In this document: one piece after another, positions 45,405-53,301 of the stretch
How the letters are laid out: each line of letters opens with the position of its first letter
How positions within the stretch are numbered: the first letter of the stretch is position 1
NCBI RefSeq assembly: GCF_040567655.1
Contig: NZ_JBEXAC010000001.1
Span: 3,162,001 to 3,226,000, forward strand
Direction: 5' to 3'
DNA: 64,000 nucleotides
Origin: Chitinophaga sp. H8
GTDB lineage: Bacteria; Bacteroidota; Bacteroidia; Chitinophagales; Chitinophagaceae
The notes under the pieces: generated by a model
What the model was told of the DNA's origin: nothing
What the model saw: only the letters and a program-made list of their open reading frames with translations
The model's database searches: none
Program-made: the position numbers and the translations under genes

Positions 45405-46261
45405 TTTTCATTTTGATCCCATTGAATATTAATGCGCATCACAGCACCCGGCCCCGGCTCTGCATATCCCCCGGTAACAATGATTGTCTTTTGCGGGCCT
45501 TCCCCTTGAAGCAGCATTACATTACTAGTTAAAGGTAATCCCGTATCAATAGCATACAACCATGTTCCATCAGGCGCCAACACCTGCACCGCCTGCATAC
45601 CGTAATGGGCTACCAACAAATACCCCTCCTCATCTAATTCCAAACCATCCGGCAGATTGTCTATCATCTTTCCGGATGGGTGTACGGGTAAGGTTGCCCA
45701 TACCTCTGCAGGACCAGCCGCCACCCCGGGTGTAGCAAGCGGAATCTGTAAAATACGGTTACGATAACTTTCCGCAACAAACAGGGAACGCTGATCATGA
45801 GACAGTACCAGCCCATTCGGAAAATCTATATCCTGTGCTACTATCTCTTGATGACCATCTATGCCGATAAAGAAAACGTTTCCTCTTTCACGAACAGCAT
45901 CCGTAAAATAAATACCTGCTCCAGCCTGGAAAACAAGATCACAGGCTGCATGCACTTTGTGTCCTGCACAACTTCCCATCAGCTCATGTTTTACAAACCT
46001 GCCATCCGGATCAAACCGATGAATACTGCCGGATTTACTATCACATACCAGGTGGTCTCCATCCGGTAATATCACCTGGCCATTAGGACGCTCCCCCTTT
46101 GCCCATGTGATCATTTGGCCAGTAGTATCCATTTTTATTATACTGCCGCCAGCAAGTGTGGTAAAAAAAAGATTACCCGCTGCATCCAGCACAGGCCCCT
46201 CTGTATAAAACGGTAATACTGCCAGTTGTGCTGTTACTATATTGGCTGGTATTGCTTTCAC
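45401..46261 (-). CDS. SMP-30/gluconolactonase-like protein
   Basis: 286 residues from a GTG at 46261, ten bases after the previous stop and just before the conserved KAIPANIVTAQLAV; a TTG at 46321 would overlap the M81 gene by 50 bases and seems less likely. The six-bladed propeller of the SMP-30/gluconolactonase/LRE family shows its metal ligands: Glu in TEGPVLDAAGNLFF, Asn in FPNGLVLSHDQ, Asp in PDGLELDEEGYL. Such enzymes open sugar lactones. Here it would hydrolyse a lactone made by one of the operon dehydrogenases. No signal peptide is seen with this start, so cytosolic. Confidence 0.85.
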   Translation of the reverse strand: MKAIPANIVTAQLAVLPFYTEGPVLDAAGNLFFTTLAGGSIIKMDTTGQMITWAKGERPNGQVILPDGDHLVCDSKSGSIHRFDPDGRFVKHELMGSCAGHKVHAACDLVFQAGAGIYFTDAVRERGNVFFIGIDGHQEIVAQDIDFPNGLVLSHDQRSLFVAESYRNRILQIPLATPGVAAGPAEVWATLPVHPSGKMIDNLPDGLELDEEGYLLVAHYGMQAVQVLAPDGTWLYAIDTGLPLTSNVMLLQGEGPQKTIIVTGGYAEPGPGAVMRINIQWDQNEK

Positions 46262-46271
46262 TAAGTTTCTT

Positions 46272-47741
46272 TTATATTTCTTCAAAAGGAAACATGGGCT
46301 TACGCCGGTGCTTATAATCAAATAAGGTCATATTAGCTTGTGTAACACCCGGAGTATCTACCTGCATGATAGTAGGGCAAACCGAACTATAAGCCGCAAC
46401 CGGGGCATTCACTCCTTTTGCCACCACGATATCAAATGCAGCAGGTGCTACACCAAATGCAGTGAGCTGTTGCAAGCTGAAAGGCGGTACACGCAAGGAA
46501 GTCAGCATCACCATATTTCCATTGGCAGTTGTTACAATGGCTATCTTTCCCATATCATAATTCACCTGCCCTCCATGTCGGGGTGTAGTTTCCTTAAAAT
46601 CGCCATCACACAACTGCTGTAATACAACCCGGGTAGAAAAAGCTGCTCCCTGTCTGCTGCAATTACCTCCAAAGGATAAATCAAAAGTATCTTTTGGATT
46701 AAAAGTGGATGCTATTGCCACTGCAGCCGGATCATAGATACAAATAAAAGTACGGTACCTGCAATCCTCTTCTATAGCCTCCAGCAAAATAGTGCTATTG
46801 CCTGGTGATCCCCCACCTACATTGTCGCCCATATCCAGCATCAGGACCGGCTTTTCGGCAGCAGCTACCAATGGCAACAAGTCACCGACCGACTGGCGAT
46901 TGCCTGTGAATAATGCTTTATGCTCCCGCATATAGGAAGTTAACTCTCCAATTGCGTCTTCTCCCAAAGCAGGTGCATTGTCGGTTACCACAATAAAAGC
47001 GCTCCCCATTTCGGCTACATCTGCATACGGGAATCCCAGGATCACACTCACTGATAAGATTCCTGCCCGCTGGTTGATTGCTTTTGCCAGCTGATACAAG
47101 CTCACACAAGGTTCCTGCATTGTATATTGCTGTTCCATACTGATAGCCAGTGGTAACATCCCCAGATATTGCACGGGTTTTATTTTTCCCTGCAAGCACT
47201 GCAACAGCAACCGGGCAGCTGCTCTGCCTGTTTCCCGCTGATCAATATGAGGATTGGTTTTATAGGCTACCAATGCATCCGTGGCAGCTATCATAGCCGG
47301 GCTTACATTGGCATGAGGATCAAGGGTTCCTATAATGGGGATCAGCGGACCCACCATTTCCCGCAACAACGAGAGCCAATGTCCATCCATATCCGGATAG
47401 TCCTCACTTACAGCAGCACCATGCGGCACTACCAGGCAACCATCAACTGGTAATACTTCCTGCAATGCCGCCAGCATTTCTGTTAGCAATGACTGATATG
47501 TTTCGGCGGCAATAATACCTCCGGGCGTAGCGGTAGCATAAAAGACCGGTACCAATTCAATAGCCTCCTGCTCCAGCACTTCCATCATCCCTCCAATTTC
47601 ATGAAAGGCATCCCGGTATTCGTGCAGGATATCTTTTCCCTTCAGCAGTCGTGCCTGCTCAAAATTAATCCGTGTAACTGGCGTATTAATGAATGTATTC
47701 GATTCATGATAAATCCCCAGCAAAGCAATCCGCTTAGTCAT
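46272..47741 (-). CDS. M81 family (MlrC-like) metallohydrolase
   Basis: 489 residues, the full M81 length with both the N-terminal peptidase and C-terminal MlrC domains. Metal-binding strings are LVVPHGAAVSEDYPDMDGHW, TLDPHANVS and YKTNPHIDQRETGR in the first domain, and LDMGDNVGGGSPGNST in the second. The founder MlrC cleaves linear microcystin fragments; most homologues have unknown amide substrates. It is not part of any known PUL or sialic acid operon, so its placement here points to an amide or peptide-like bond in the substrate. It follows the RidA gene by 6 bases and has no export signal. Confidence 0.9.
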   Translation of the reverse strand: MTKRIALLGIYHESNTFINTPVTRINFEQARLLKGKDILHEYRDAFHEIGGMMEVLEQEAIELVPVFYATATPGGIIAAETYQSLLTEMLAALQEVLPVDGCLVVPHGAAVSEDYPDMDGHWLSLLREMVGPLIPIIGTLDPHANVSPAMIAATDALVAYKTNPHIDQRETGRAAARLLLQCLQGKIKPVQYLGMLPLAISMEQQYTMQEPCVSLYQLAKAINQRAGILSVSVILGFPYADVAEMGSAFIVVTDNAPALGEDAIGELTSYMREHKALFTGNRQSVGDLLPLVAAAEKPVLMLDMGDNVGGGSPGNSTILLEAIEEDCRYRTFICIYDPAAVAIASTFNPKDTFDLSFGGNCSRQGAAFSTRVVLQQLCDGDFKETTPRHGGQVNYDMGKIAIVTTANGNMVMLTSLRVPPFSLQQLTAFGVAPAAFDIVVAKGVNAPVAAYSSVCPTIMQVDTPGVTQANMTLFDYKHRRKPMFPFEEI

Positions 47742-47747
47742 CGTCCT

Positions 47748-48131
47748 TTACTTTTTAACATATGCCACCACATCCGTTTCAAACTTCAGCAGCTCCCCCA
47801 GGCAACCTATCAATGTTGTTCTTGCGGGAAACGGTTCACTAAAGTATTCCCGGTATATTGCATTGAAAGCTGCCAGATCTTCCTGTTTGCCTACATAGTT
47901 CCTTACCTGCACCACATCTTCCAGGCTACAGCCAGCTGCAGCGAGTATCGTCTTCACATTTTCAAAGGAACGTCTGCATTCTTCTTCAAAGGTTCCCTTG
48001 ATAATGTTTCCTTCTTTGTCTACTGAAGCCTGTCCGGATACAAATAAATAGTCGCCCGCCAGTATTGCCGGAGAAAAAGGCAAGGGGCTTGCAGGTACAT
48101 GTGCACCTTTTATTACGATCTTGTTTTTCAT
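47748..48131 (-). CDS. RidA family imine/enamine deaminase
   Basis: 127 residues from the ATG at 48131; the open frame upstream to 48188 is not family-like and overlaps the previous stop. The RidA/YjgF signature is clear: LFVSGQASVDKEGN, NVKTILAAAGCSLEDVVQV, and the catalytic R104 in FPARTTLIG; E118 takes the position of the conserved late Glu. RidA hydrolyses reactive imines from PLP enzymes to keto acids. Its presence matches the PLP lyase-like gene in the same operon. Gap to the RraA-like gene upstream is 43 bases, the largest in the operon. Confidence 0.92.
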   Translation of the reverse strand: MKNKIVIKGAHVPASPLPFSPAILAGDYLFVSGQASVDKEGNIIKGTFEEECRRSFENVKTILAAAGCSLEDVVQVRNYVGKQEDLAAFNAIYREYFSEPFPARTTLIGCLGELLKFETDVVAYVKK

Positions 48132-48174
48132 CTTTATGCATTTAATTGCTGATAAAGCGGTGTATGTACCCTTT

Positions 48175-48822
48175 TTACAGCACGCCATATTTTTCGTAAG
48201 CCGCCGTTGCCTTCATGCCTTCCCTGATGGCATCCCGGGTGATATTTTCTGCCTGCACTTTCTCCAGTGCTTTCCGGATCACTTCTTCCTCGATATGTGC
48301 TGGTATCACTACCAGACCATCTTCATCAGCAAACACTAAGTCGTTGGGAGCAAATACTACTCCATCTATTACCACTTTTACATCTACGTCTACCACCCGC
48401 TGCCGGTGCAAACTATCATACGGGCTTTTATCCGTTGCCAGCACCGGGAACTGCATCGCACGCATTTTTTCTATGTCTCTGACAGCACCATGTACGATAG
48501 CACCACAGCAACCACTATTCATGGCAGCCGTTGATAATAATTCTCCCCAGATACCGGAACGCCGGGAGCCGCCCGCAGCACAGATCAGGATATCGCCTGA
48601 CCTGCAGCTATCTACGGCCTCCAATTCCAGCTCATACGGATGTTTATCTTCATCATACATATCTGCCCACAAGGTGGTTTTACAACGTCCTGCCAGCTTG
48701 GCAATCCCTGTATAAGCCTGAAAAGGAATACTTACCGCCTGTTGCCTGAATCCCATACTATCTAATGCATCTGCTATAACTGCCACATATAATAGCTCTT
48801 TTAATTGATCCAATGGAAGCAT
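48175..48822 (-). CDS. RraA/HMG-aldolase-like protein
   Basis: 215 residues of the RraA-like family, which includes 4-hydroxy-4-methyl-2-oxoglutarate aldolase and oxaloacetate decarboxylases as well as the RNase E inhibitor RraA. The active-site string is WGELLSTAAMNSGCCGAIVH followed by GAVRD, with R115 and D116 at the pyruvate- and metal-binding positions. A helical C-terminal extension (about 175-215) is longer than in E. coli RraA and is seen in aldolase-type members. In this operon a retro-aldol or decarboxylation step giving pyruvate is more likely than RNase control. It follows the DHDPS-like gene by 9 bases. Confidence 0.85.
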   Translation of the reverse strand: MLPLDQLKELLYVAVIADALDSMGFRQQAVSIPFQAYTGIAKLAGRCKTTLWADMYDEDKHPYELELEAVDSCRSGDILICAAGGSRRSGIWGELLSTAAMNSGCCGAIVHGAVRDIEKMRAMQFPVLATDKSPYDSLHRQRVVDVDVKVVIDGVVFAPNDLVFADEDGLVVIPAHIEEEVIRKALEKVQAENITRDAIREGMKATAAYEKYGVL

Positions 48823-48831
48823 ATACTTTGT

Positions 48832-49761
48832 TTAATGATTATCAATAGCCGGTAATTGTTGTACAGCAAACCTGTCCAGTTTATTTACCATTTCCAGTAT
48901 TTCCTCATCACTCCAGGGTAATTTTCCTGGTAATAAAGGCGGTTTGGGATCACCTATATCAATTCCATGTTTTACTATCATCGCTCTTCTGAAGAATGAC
49001 CATACTACCGGAAGGATCTGTTCTATCAGGTGTTGCAATTCAAGCATAAAAGTGCTGGCCTCCATCACCTGCCCATCCAGGAAACTACGGCGTATATACT
49101 TGCAGGTACTGCCTATCAGATTATAAGTAGTACCTATAGCACCCGCCGTACCACACAATGCTGCATGACAAAGTAACTCATCCGCACCACTGAACAATTT
49201 CCAGTTATTACCGGCGCGGAGATGGATACTACTGATTTCCAGGAGATTTTGTGTTGTCAGTTTCATTCCATATACATTCGGAATTTCCAGCAGTACTTTT
49301 ATCAACTCTTCATTACCTGCTGTCACCTTACCTATCTGATAAGGAAAGAAGGGCAAGTCTGTAGCCAATGCAATACGGCTATAATGCTGGATAGCCATTT
49401 TTTCCGATGCTCCGTAATAAATAGGCCCCACTGCAGAAATACCATCCGCTCCCTTTTGCGCTGCGTGCTTAGCCAGACGAACAGATTCATCTGTATTCAA
49501 AGCACCTACCTGTACCATTACCGGTAATCTTTTGTTTACGATTTCCAGGGTCGCTTCTGTAACATGCATACGCTGCGCTTCACTGAACAAAAATCCCTGT
49601 CCTGTAGAACCCAGCAGATAAAGCCCGTCTACCTGTTCTTTGACCAGTAATTCTATTAGCTTTTCCAGTTCAGTCGTGTTTAACGTGCCTGCTTCATTTA
49701 CTGGTGTGAACATAGCAGGCCAAACTCCCTGAAACTGTTCTTCCTTGTTTTTACTGCCCAT
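48832..49761 (-). CDS. DHDPS/N-acetylneuraminate lyase family aldolase
   Basis: 309 residues, class-I aldolase barrel. Schiff-base K167 lies in VYGMKLTTQN and the catalytic Tyr141 in LPFFPYQIG. The carboxylate-binding motif, G-S/T-T-G-E in dihydrodipicolinate synthase and NAL, is GSTGQG (51-56), with Gln in place of Glu. GPIYYGAS fits the family. It would split or join a 2-keto acid with pyruvate as one part; NAL, KDG aldolase and related dehydratases are all in this family. In context, a lyase for the imported sugar acid is the best guess. It sits 11 bases after the PLP gene. Confidence 0.88.
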   Translation of the reverse strand: MGSKNKEEQFQGVWPAMFTPVNEAGTLNTTELEKLIELLVKEQVDGLYLLGSTGQGFLFSEAQRMHVTEATLEIVNKRLPVMVQVGALNTDESVRLAKHAAQKGADGISAVGPIYYGASEKMAIQHYSRIALATDLPFFPYQIGKVTAGNEELIKVLLEIPNVYGMKLTTQNLLEISSIHLRAGNNWKLFSGADELLCHAALCGTAGAIGTTYNLIGSTCKYIRRSFLDGQVMEASTFMLELQHLIEQILPVVWSFFRRAMIVKHGIDIGDPKPPLLPGKLPWSDEEILEMVNKLDRFAVQQLPAIDNH

Positions 49762-49772
49762 ATTTGCTTTTT

Positions 49773-50870
49773 TTAAAATTGTATAAGTATTTCTTTAAGT
49801 GCTTTTATTCCATCCAGTTGCTGCAATTGCGGCAATCCGAAATGTTTTTCTACAGCAGCCATATCTTTAAAGCCACTGCCAGTAACCAGACAAACCACCG
49901 TATCCGTTGCTGTTATTTTCTTTTCCTTTAATGCAGCTTCCACACCAGCCAATGCTACTGCCCCTGCCGGCTCACAAAAAATACCTTCTCTGGAAGCCAA
50001 CTGCTGCTGCCAGGAAAATACTGCAGCATCGGTGACCACATAGCCGTTACCATTTAACTGGCGGCAGGCGGTAATTACCTCATTACCATCCAGTATACCA
50101 GGTACCTGCAGCCCACTGATAGCAGTAGTGGCACTCCTGATAGCAGTAGCCTTTAGCTCCTGGTTTCTTAATGCTCCTGCAATCGTATTATTACCTTCCG
50201 GCTGTACACAGTTCACAGCAGGCAAATGAGGCAACTGGTATTTATTACCGTATGCCATTACACCAAGGGCAACTGCCAGGGTGAGCCCACCACCACCTGC
50301 TGGTGAAAAAATATGCGCAGGAGGCTGCTGCATTTCTTCCAGCAATTCGTAAGCAATTGTTTGTACCCCCTGCATGCCTGCTTCACAGTACCGATAAGCA
50401 CTTACCGGCAAGGGAATACCTTTTTCAGCAGCTAACCTTTCCAGCATTTCAAACAGTCCGGATGTTACTTGCGGGTCTATTCCAAAATCCTTTACCATAT
50501 ATGCTATCGCACCATACAATTGCATCTGCCGGACTTTAGGTAATGGGGCACCATCTACGATGGCTAATGCGCAGGTAATCCCTGCAGCGGCACTATAAGC
50601 CGCCAATGCAGCACCGGTATTCCCGCTGGAAGTAGCCACACATAAACGCTGCTGCATACTATTGAGCAGGCTGATAAATACCGCAGCAAACCTGTCTTTG
50701 TAAGAACCCGTAGGATTCAGGTTTTCCAGTTTAAAATATAACGATGGCAATCCCAGGGCCGGACCTATTGATCTTGATTTCACCAATGGCGTATGTCCTT
50801 CACCCAGCATTACCCGGTATGCTTCCGGAATAGCAGGAAGCAGGTCGCCGTATGTCCAGATACTTTTCAA
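49773..50870 (-). CDS. Threonine-synthase-like PLP enzyme (fold type II)
   Basis: 365 residues, close to short threonine synthases. The PLP lysine is K58 in LNPTGSYKDRFAA, preceded by GEGHTPLVKS; the phosphate-binding glycine loop is SPAGGGGLTLA and SSGNTGAALAAYSAA is the family substrate loop. The end has FCEPAGAVALAGVEAAL and CLVTGSGFKDM, also as in ThrC. True threonine biosynthesis is unlikely in this setting, since no hom or thrB is near. Beta- or gamma-elimination on an amino acid part of the substrate, giving an enamine for RidA, is an inference. Its start overlaps the SDR stop by 4 bases. Confidence 0.82.
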   Translation of the reverse strand: MKSIWTYGDLLPAIPEAYRVMLGEGHTPLVKSRSIGPALGLPSLYFKLENLNPTGSYKDRFAAVFISLLNSMQQRLCVATSSGNTGAALAAYSAAAGITCALAIVDGAPLPKVRQMQLYGAIAYMVKDFGIDPQVTSGLFEMLERLAAEKGIPLPVSAYRYCEAGMQGVQTIAYELLEEMQQPPAHIFSPAGGGGLTLAVALGVMAYGNKYQLPHLPAVNCVQPEGNNTIAGALRNQELKATAIRSATTAISGLQVPGILDGNEVITACRQLNGNGYVVTDAAVFSWQQQLASREGIFCEPAGAVALAGVEAALKEKKITATDTVVCLVTGSGFKDMAAVEKHFGLPQLQQLDGIKALKEILIQF

Positions 50871-51682
50871 AACTCTTCAGGGAATTGTAGTTTTTTAATA
50901 GCATAATCGTTGAAATTATGCTTGAACCCACCATCTACCAACAGTGTAGTGCCGGTAATATATGATGCCTCTGCTGAGCTTAACCAGTAAACAGCATTGG
51001 CAACTTCCTGCGCCGTGCCGCCACGGCCCAGCGGCGTTAATCCCTGCAGGTGTGCAGTCATCGCATTGCTAACGTTTTTACCTGTTGCATCCACATAGTC
51101 ATTGCTCATCTCTGTATCAATATAACCAGGACAAATACCGGTAACGCGGATATTACTCCTGCCATAGGTAACGGCCAGTTCATATGTAAGACTCTCCATC
51201 CCTCCCTTAGCGGCAATGTAAGCAGGGCTATTACCTGCTGCCCTTTCTGACATGACGCTCGATATATTGATGATAGCGCCACCTGTCTTACGCGCTTCCA
51301 TGGCAGCCGCACACCACTTAGCCAAAAATGCAGGAGCGGTAAGGCATACCCGTAAGGTCTGTTCCCATGTATTTATTTCCAGCGTGCGCATCGTACCTAT
51401 CGTTCTCCAGGCAGCATTGTTTACTAATACATCAATGCGGTTCCAATGTTCTATAGTTTTCGCTGTAATACTTTTCAGATAACTCGTATCCGCCAGATCT
51501 CCTATCGACAACAAACATTCACTGTTGTATTTTTCTTCCAGCAGTGTTTTTAATTGCTGTAGTGCCTCCTTATCCTGACCAGCCAGTACAAGCCGGTAGC
51601 CGGCAGCTGCAAACCGTTCGGCAACAGCCCGCCCAATCCCCCGGGACGCCCCTGTGATGATCACCACTTTTTTAAGTTCCAT
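50867..51682 (-). CDS. SDR-family oxidoreductase
   Basis: 271 residues, classical SDR. TGASRGIGRAVAERF (about 10-24) is the NAD(P) motif, VNNAAWRT the central NNAA, ISSVMSER carries the catalytic Ser, and Y-I-A-A-K the Tyr-xxx-Lys pair. CPGYIDTEMS and ITGTTLLVDGGF complete the fold. It is distinct from the other operon SDR at 42534. It could oxidise a sugar hydroxyl to a keto or lactone form ahead of the SMP-30 and aldolase steps. It overlaps the deacylase gene before it by 11 bases and the PLP gene after it by 4, which indicates translational coupling. Confidence 0.92.
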   Translation of the reverse strand: MELKKVVIITGASRGIGRAVAERFAAAGYRLVLAGQDKEALQQLKTLLEEKYNSECLLSIGDLADTSYLKSITAKTIEHWNRIDVLVNNAAWRTIGTMRTLEINTWEQTLRVCLTAPAFLAKWCAAAMEARKTGGAIINISSVMSERAAGNSPAYIAAKGGMESLTYELAVTYGRSNIRVTGICPGYIDTEMSNDYVDATGKNVSNAMTAHLQGLTPLGRGGTAQEVANAVYWLSSAEASYITGTTLLVDGGFKHNFNDYAIKKLQFPEEF

Positions 51683-52607
51683 GTATTACAACTTTTCCCG
51701 GTTTCAGAATAGGAAGTATGCCACCCAGGGCATCTCCCCTTTTAACATGCACCACTGCACGCAACATAAATACCAACCCATCCATATCAGCCAATACAAC
51801 TGCCTCCTCCCCGTATGGTGACAAAACATGTCCCCATACGTCGTCTTTCTTCACCTGTTTTCCCAAGGCTACCTGCGGTACAAATATGCCTGCTGACGGT
51901 GCTGGTAGCTTAGCCTGCAAGTGCCCGCTGTTGATTATAAAGTCTTCTACCCAATAGGATACCTCCGTCTCCTCTCCACCGCTGTCTGTTGTCATTCCTA
52001 ACATCCGCAGCACATTTCTGCAGCCCTTTACATAGGCATCTATTACTTGCGGCCGGATACCGGTGCCGCCTCCATATTCAACATAAATAGCCGGTACCTG
52101 TGCATCTCTTGCCACAGAAAGTGTTCTGCCTGCTGCATAATGATCAGTACCCCATATTACCGGCAACCCGAAGGCATATGCCATCTTTTGCTGACTTTTC
52201 AATATTGTTTCTACAGGGTGCAACATATAGCCGCACAAAGGATATAAATCATATAGTATTCCACCGGTATGCATGTCAATAAAGTAATCCGCCGTATGAA
52301 TTAATTTACTGATAGCATCAGCACTCCGCGCTGTAGGGGTCCCCTCCGCATCTCCGGGACAAATGCGTGCCAGGTCTTTTCCATCACTGCCGTACCTCGT
52401 ACCAGCTACAAATGCACTCGTGTTTACGACCGGAACAAGCGTTACCTTCCCCACCAGTAACCCAGCAGACAGTTGCTGCAATAATTCCCTGACTGCCAGC
52501 ATGGGTTCAAATTCATCCCCATGCACTCCTGCCGCAATGAGCACATGCGGGCCTGGCTGTTCAGCAGTAATTGCATAGGCATTAAATGGGTCACTTAATA
52601 TTTTCAT
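51672..52607 (-). CDS. AstE/aspartoacylase-like zinc deacylase
   Basis: 311 residues from the ATG at 52607, giving MKILSDPFNAYAI; it overlaps the SGNH gene by 17 bases. The M14-like AstE/AspA fold shows zinc ligands H29 and E32 in AAGVHGDEFEP and H112 in FIDMHTGG, and the catalytic Glu176 in AIYVEYGGG. A C-terminal barrel (about 235-311) with DMDGLVFMLRAVVHVKRGDALG is the biotinyl/lipoyl-like part found in this family. Relatives remove succinyl, acetyl or related acyl groups from amino acids. It probably removes an N-acyl group from the imported compound in the cytosol. Confidence 0.87.
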   Translation of the reverse strand: MKILSDPFNAYAITAEQPGPHVLIAAGVHGDEFEPMLAVRELLQQLSAGLLVGKVTLVPVVNTSAFVAGTRYGSDGKDLARICPGDAEGTPTARSADAISKLIHTADYFIDMHTGGILYDLYPLCGYMLHPVETILKSQQKMAYAFGLPVIWGTDHYAAGRTLSVARDAQVPAIYVEYGGGTGIRPQVIDAYVKGCRNVLRMLGMTTDSGGEETEVSYWVEDFIINSGHLQAKLPAPSAGIFVPQVALGKQVKKDDVWGHVLSPYGEEAVVLADMDGLVFMLRAVVHVKRGDALGGILPILKPGKVVIHGT

Positions 52608-53289
52608 GAATATTTGCTGAACAGGTGAATGATGCCGGATCAAAAATTTCCAGCTCTTTGAAAATCAACCGGGCCATTTCCAGATGCCCTGTCCCATTAG
52701 GATGCAATGGATCTTTCAACCAGGTACTCCGGATATCATGCTGCGCTGCCATTGCTGTCCAATACTCCCATTGATCAATCAGAATCACATTTTGTTCCTC
52801 TGCCACCGTTTGAATAATCTTAATATAATCGGGCAGAGTAGCCCGTTCCGGGGCATCCTGTATCCGGATAATGTTAGGCGTTTGCAACAATGGAATGGCT
52901 TTCAGTTCACGGATTTTAGTCACCAACAGTTGCAGGTTCTTCCTGAAATCATCCGGTGCTACCCGCCTGTCGGAAGCACAGTCATTGGTTCCGATCATCA
53001 GGGATACCACCGCAGGTTTGAATTGCGCTACCCGCCAGTCAAAATCCGGCAATACATTAGCGGTAGTATTTCCACTCACGCCTGTATTAATCACAAAATC
53101 CCGTACTCTTGACAGCTCCCATCTGATACGCTCTGAAAACACTTCCTGGTAAGACCGGAAGCCATTTGTATGCTTAGCCCCCTGTGTTATGCTATCACCA
53201 GTAAATACCCAGATCAAAGGAGCTTTAGCTTTAAGCATCCCTTGCAGTTGCCCGAACTCATGCTTCCGTTTATTGAAAGGTCTGATCAT
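52591..53289 (-). CDS. SGNH/GDSL hydrolase (esterase)
   Basis: 232 residues without a signal peptide, so cytosolic. Block I is FTGDSITQG with S33, block II the Gly in NTGVSGNT, block III GTNDC with N102, and block V DPLHPNG with D193 and H196. The family holds carbohydrate and sialic-acid O-acetylesterases and lipases. In this operon removal of an O-acyl group from the imported compound is likely; Tannerella-type NanS plays a similar part but is exported. It lies 12 bases after the sialidase-like gene. Confidence 0.9.
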   Translation of the reverse strand: MIRPFNKRKHEFGQLQGMLKAKAPLIWVFTGDSITQGAKHTNGFRSYQEVFSERIRWELSRVRDFVINTGVSGNTTANVLPDFDWRVAQFKPAVVSLMIGTNDCASDRRVAPDDFRKNLQLLVTKIRELKAIPLLQTPNIIRIQDAPERATLPDYIKIIQTVAEEQNVILIDQWEYWTAMAAQHDIRSTWLKDPLHPNGTGHLEMARLIFKELEIFDPASFTCSANIHENIK

Positions 53290-53301
53290 AATGGCAGTTG
53301 A

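Noticed and set aside
48832..49761. Naming the aldolase nanA or dapA
   Set aside because: The key carboxylate-loop Glu is changed and no other gene proves sialic acid or lysine as pathway.
49773..50870. Naming the PLP gene thrC
   Set aside because: Motifs fit the threonine-synthase fold, but the gene sits in a catabolic operon without hom or thrB, so the symbol would claim an unsupported function.
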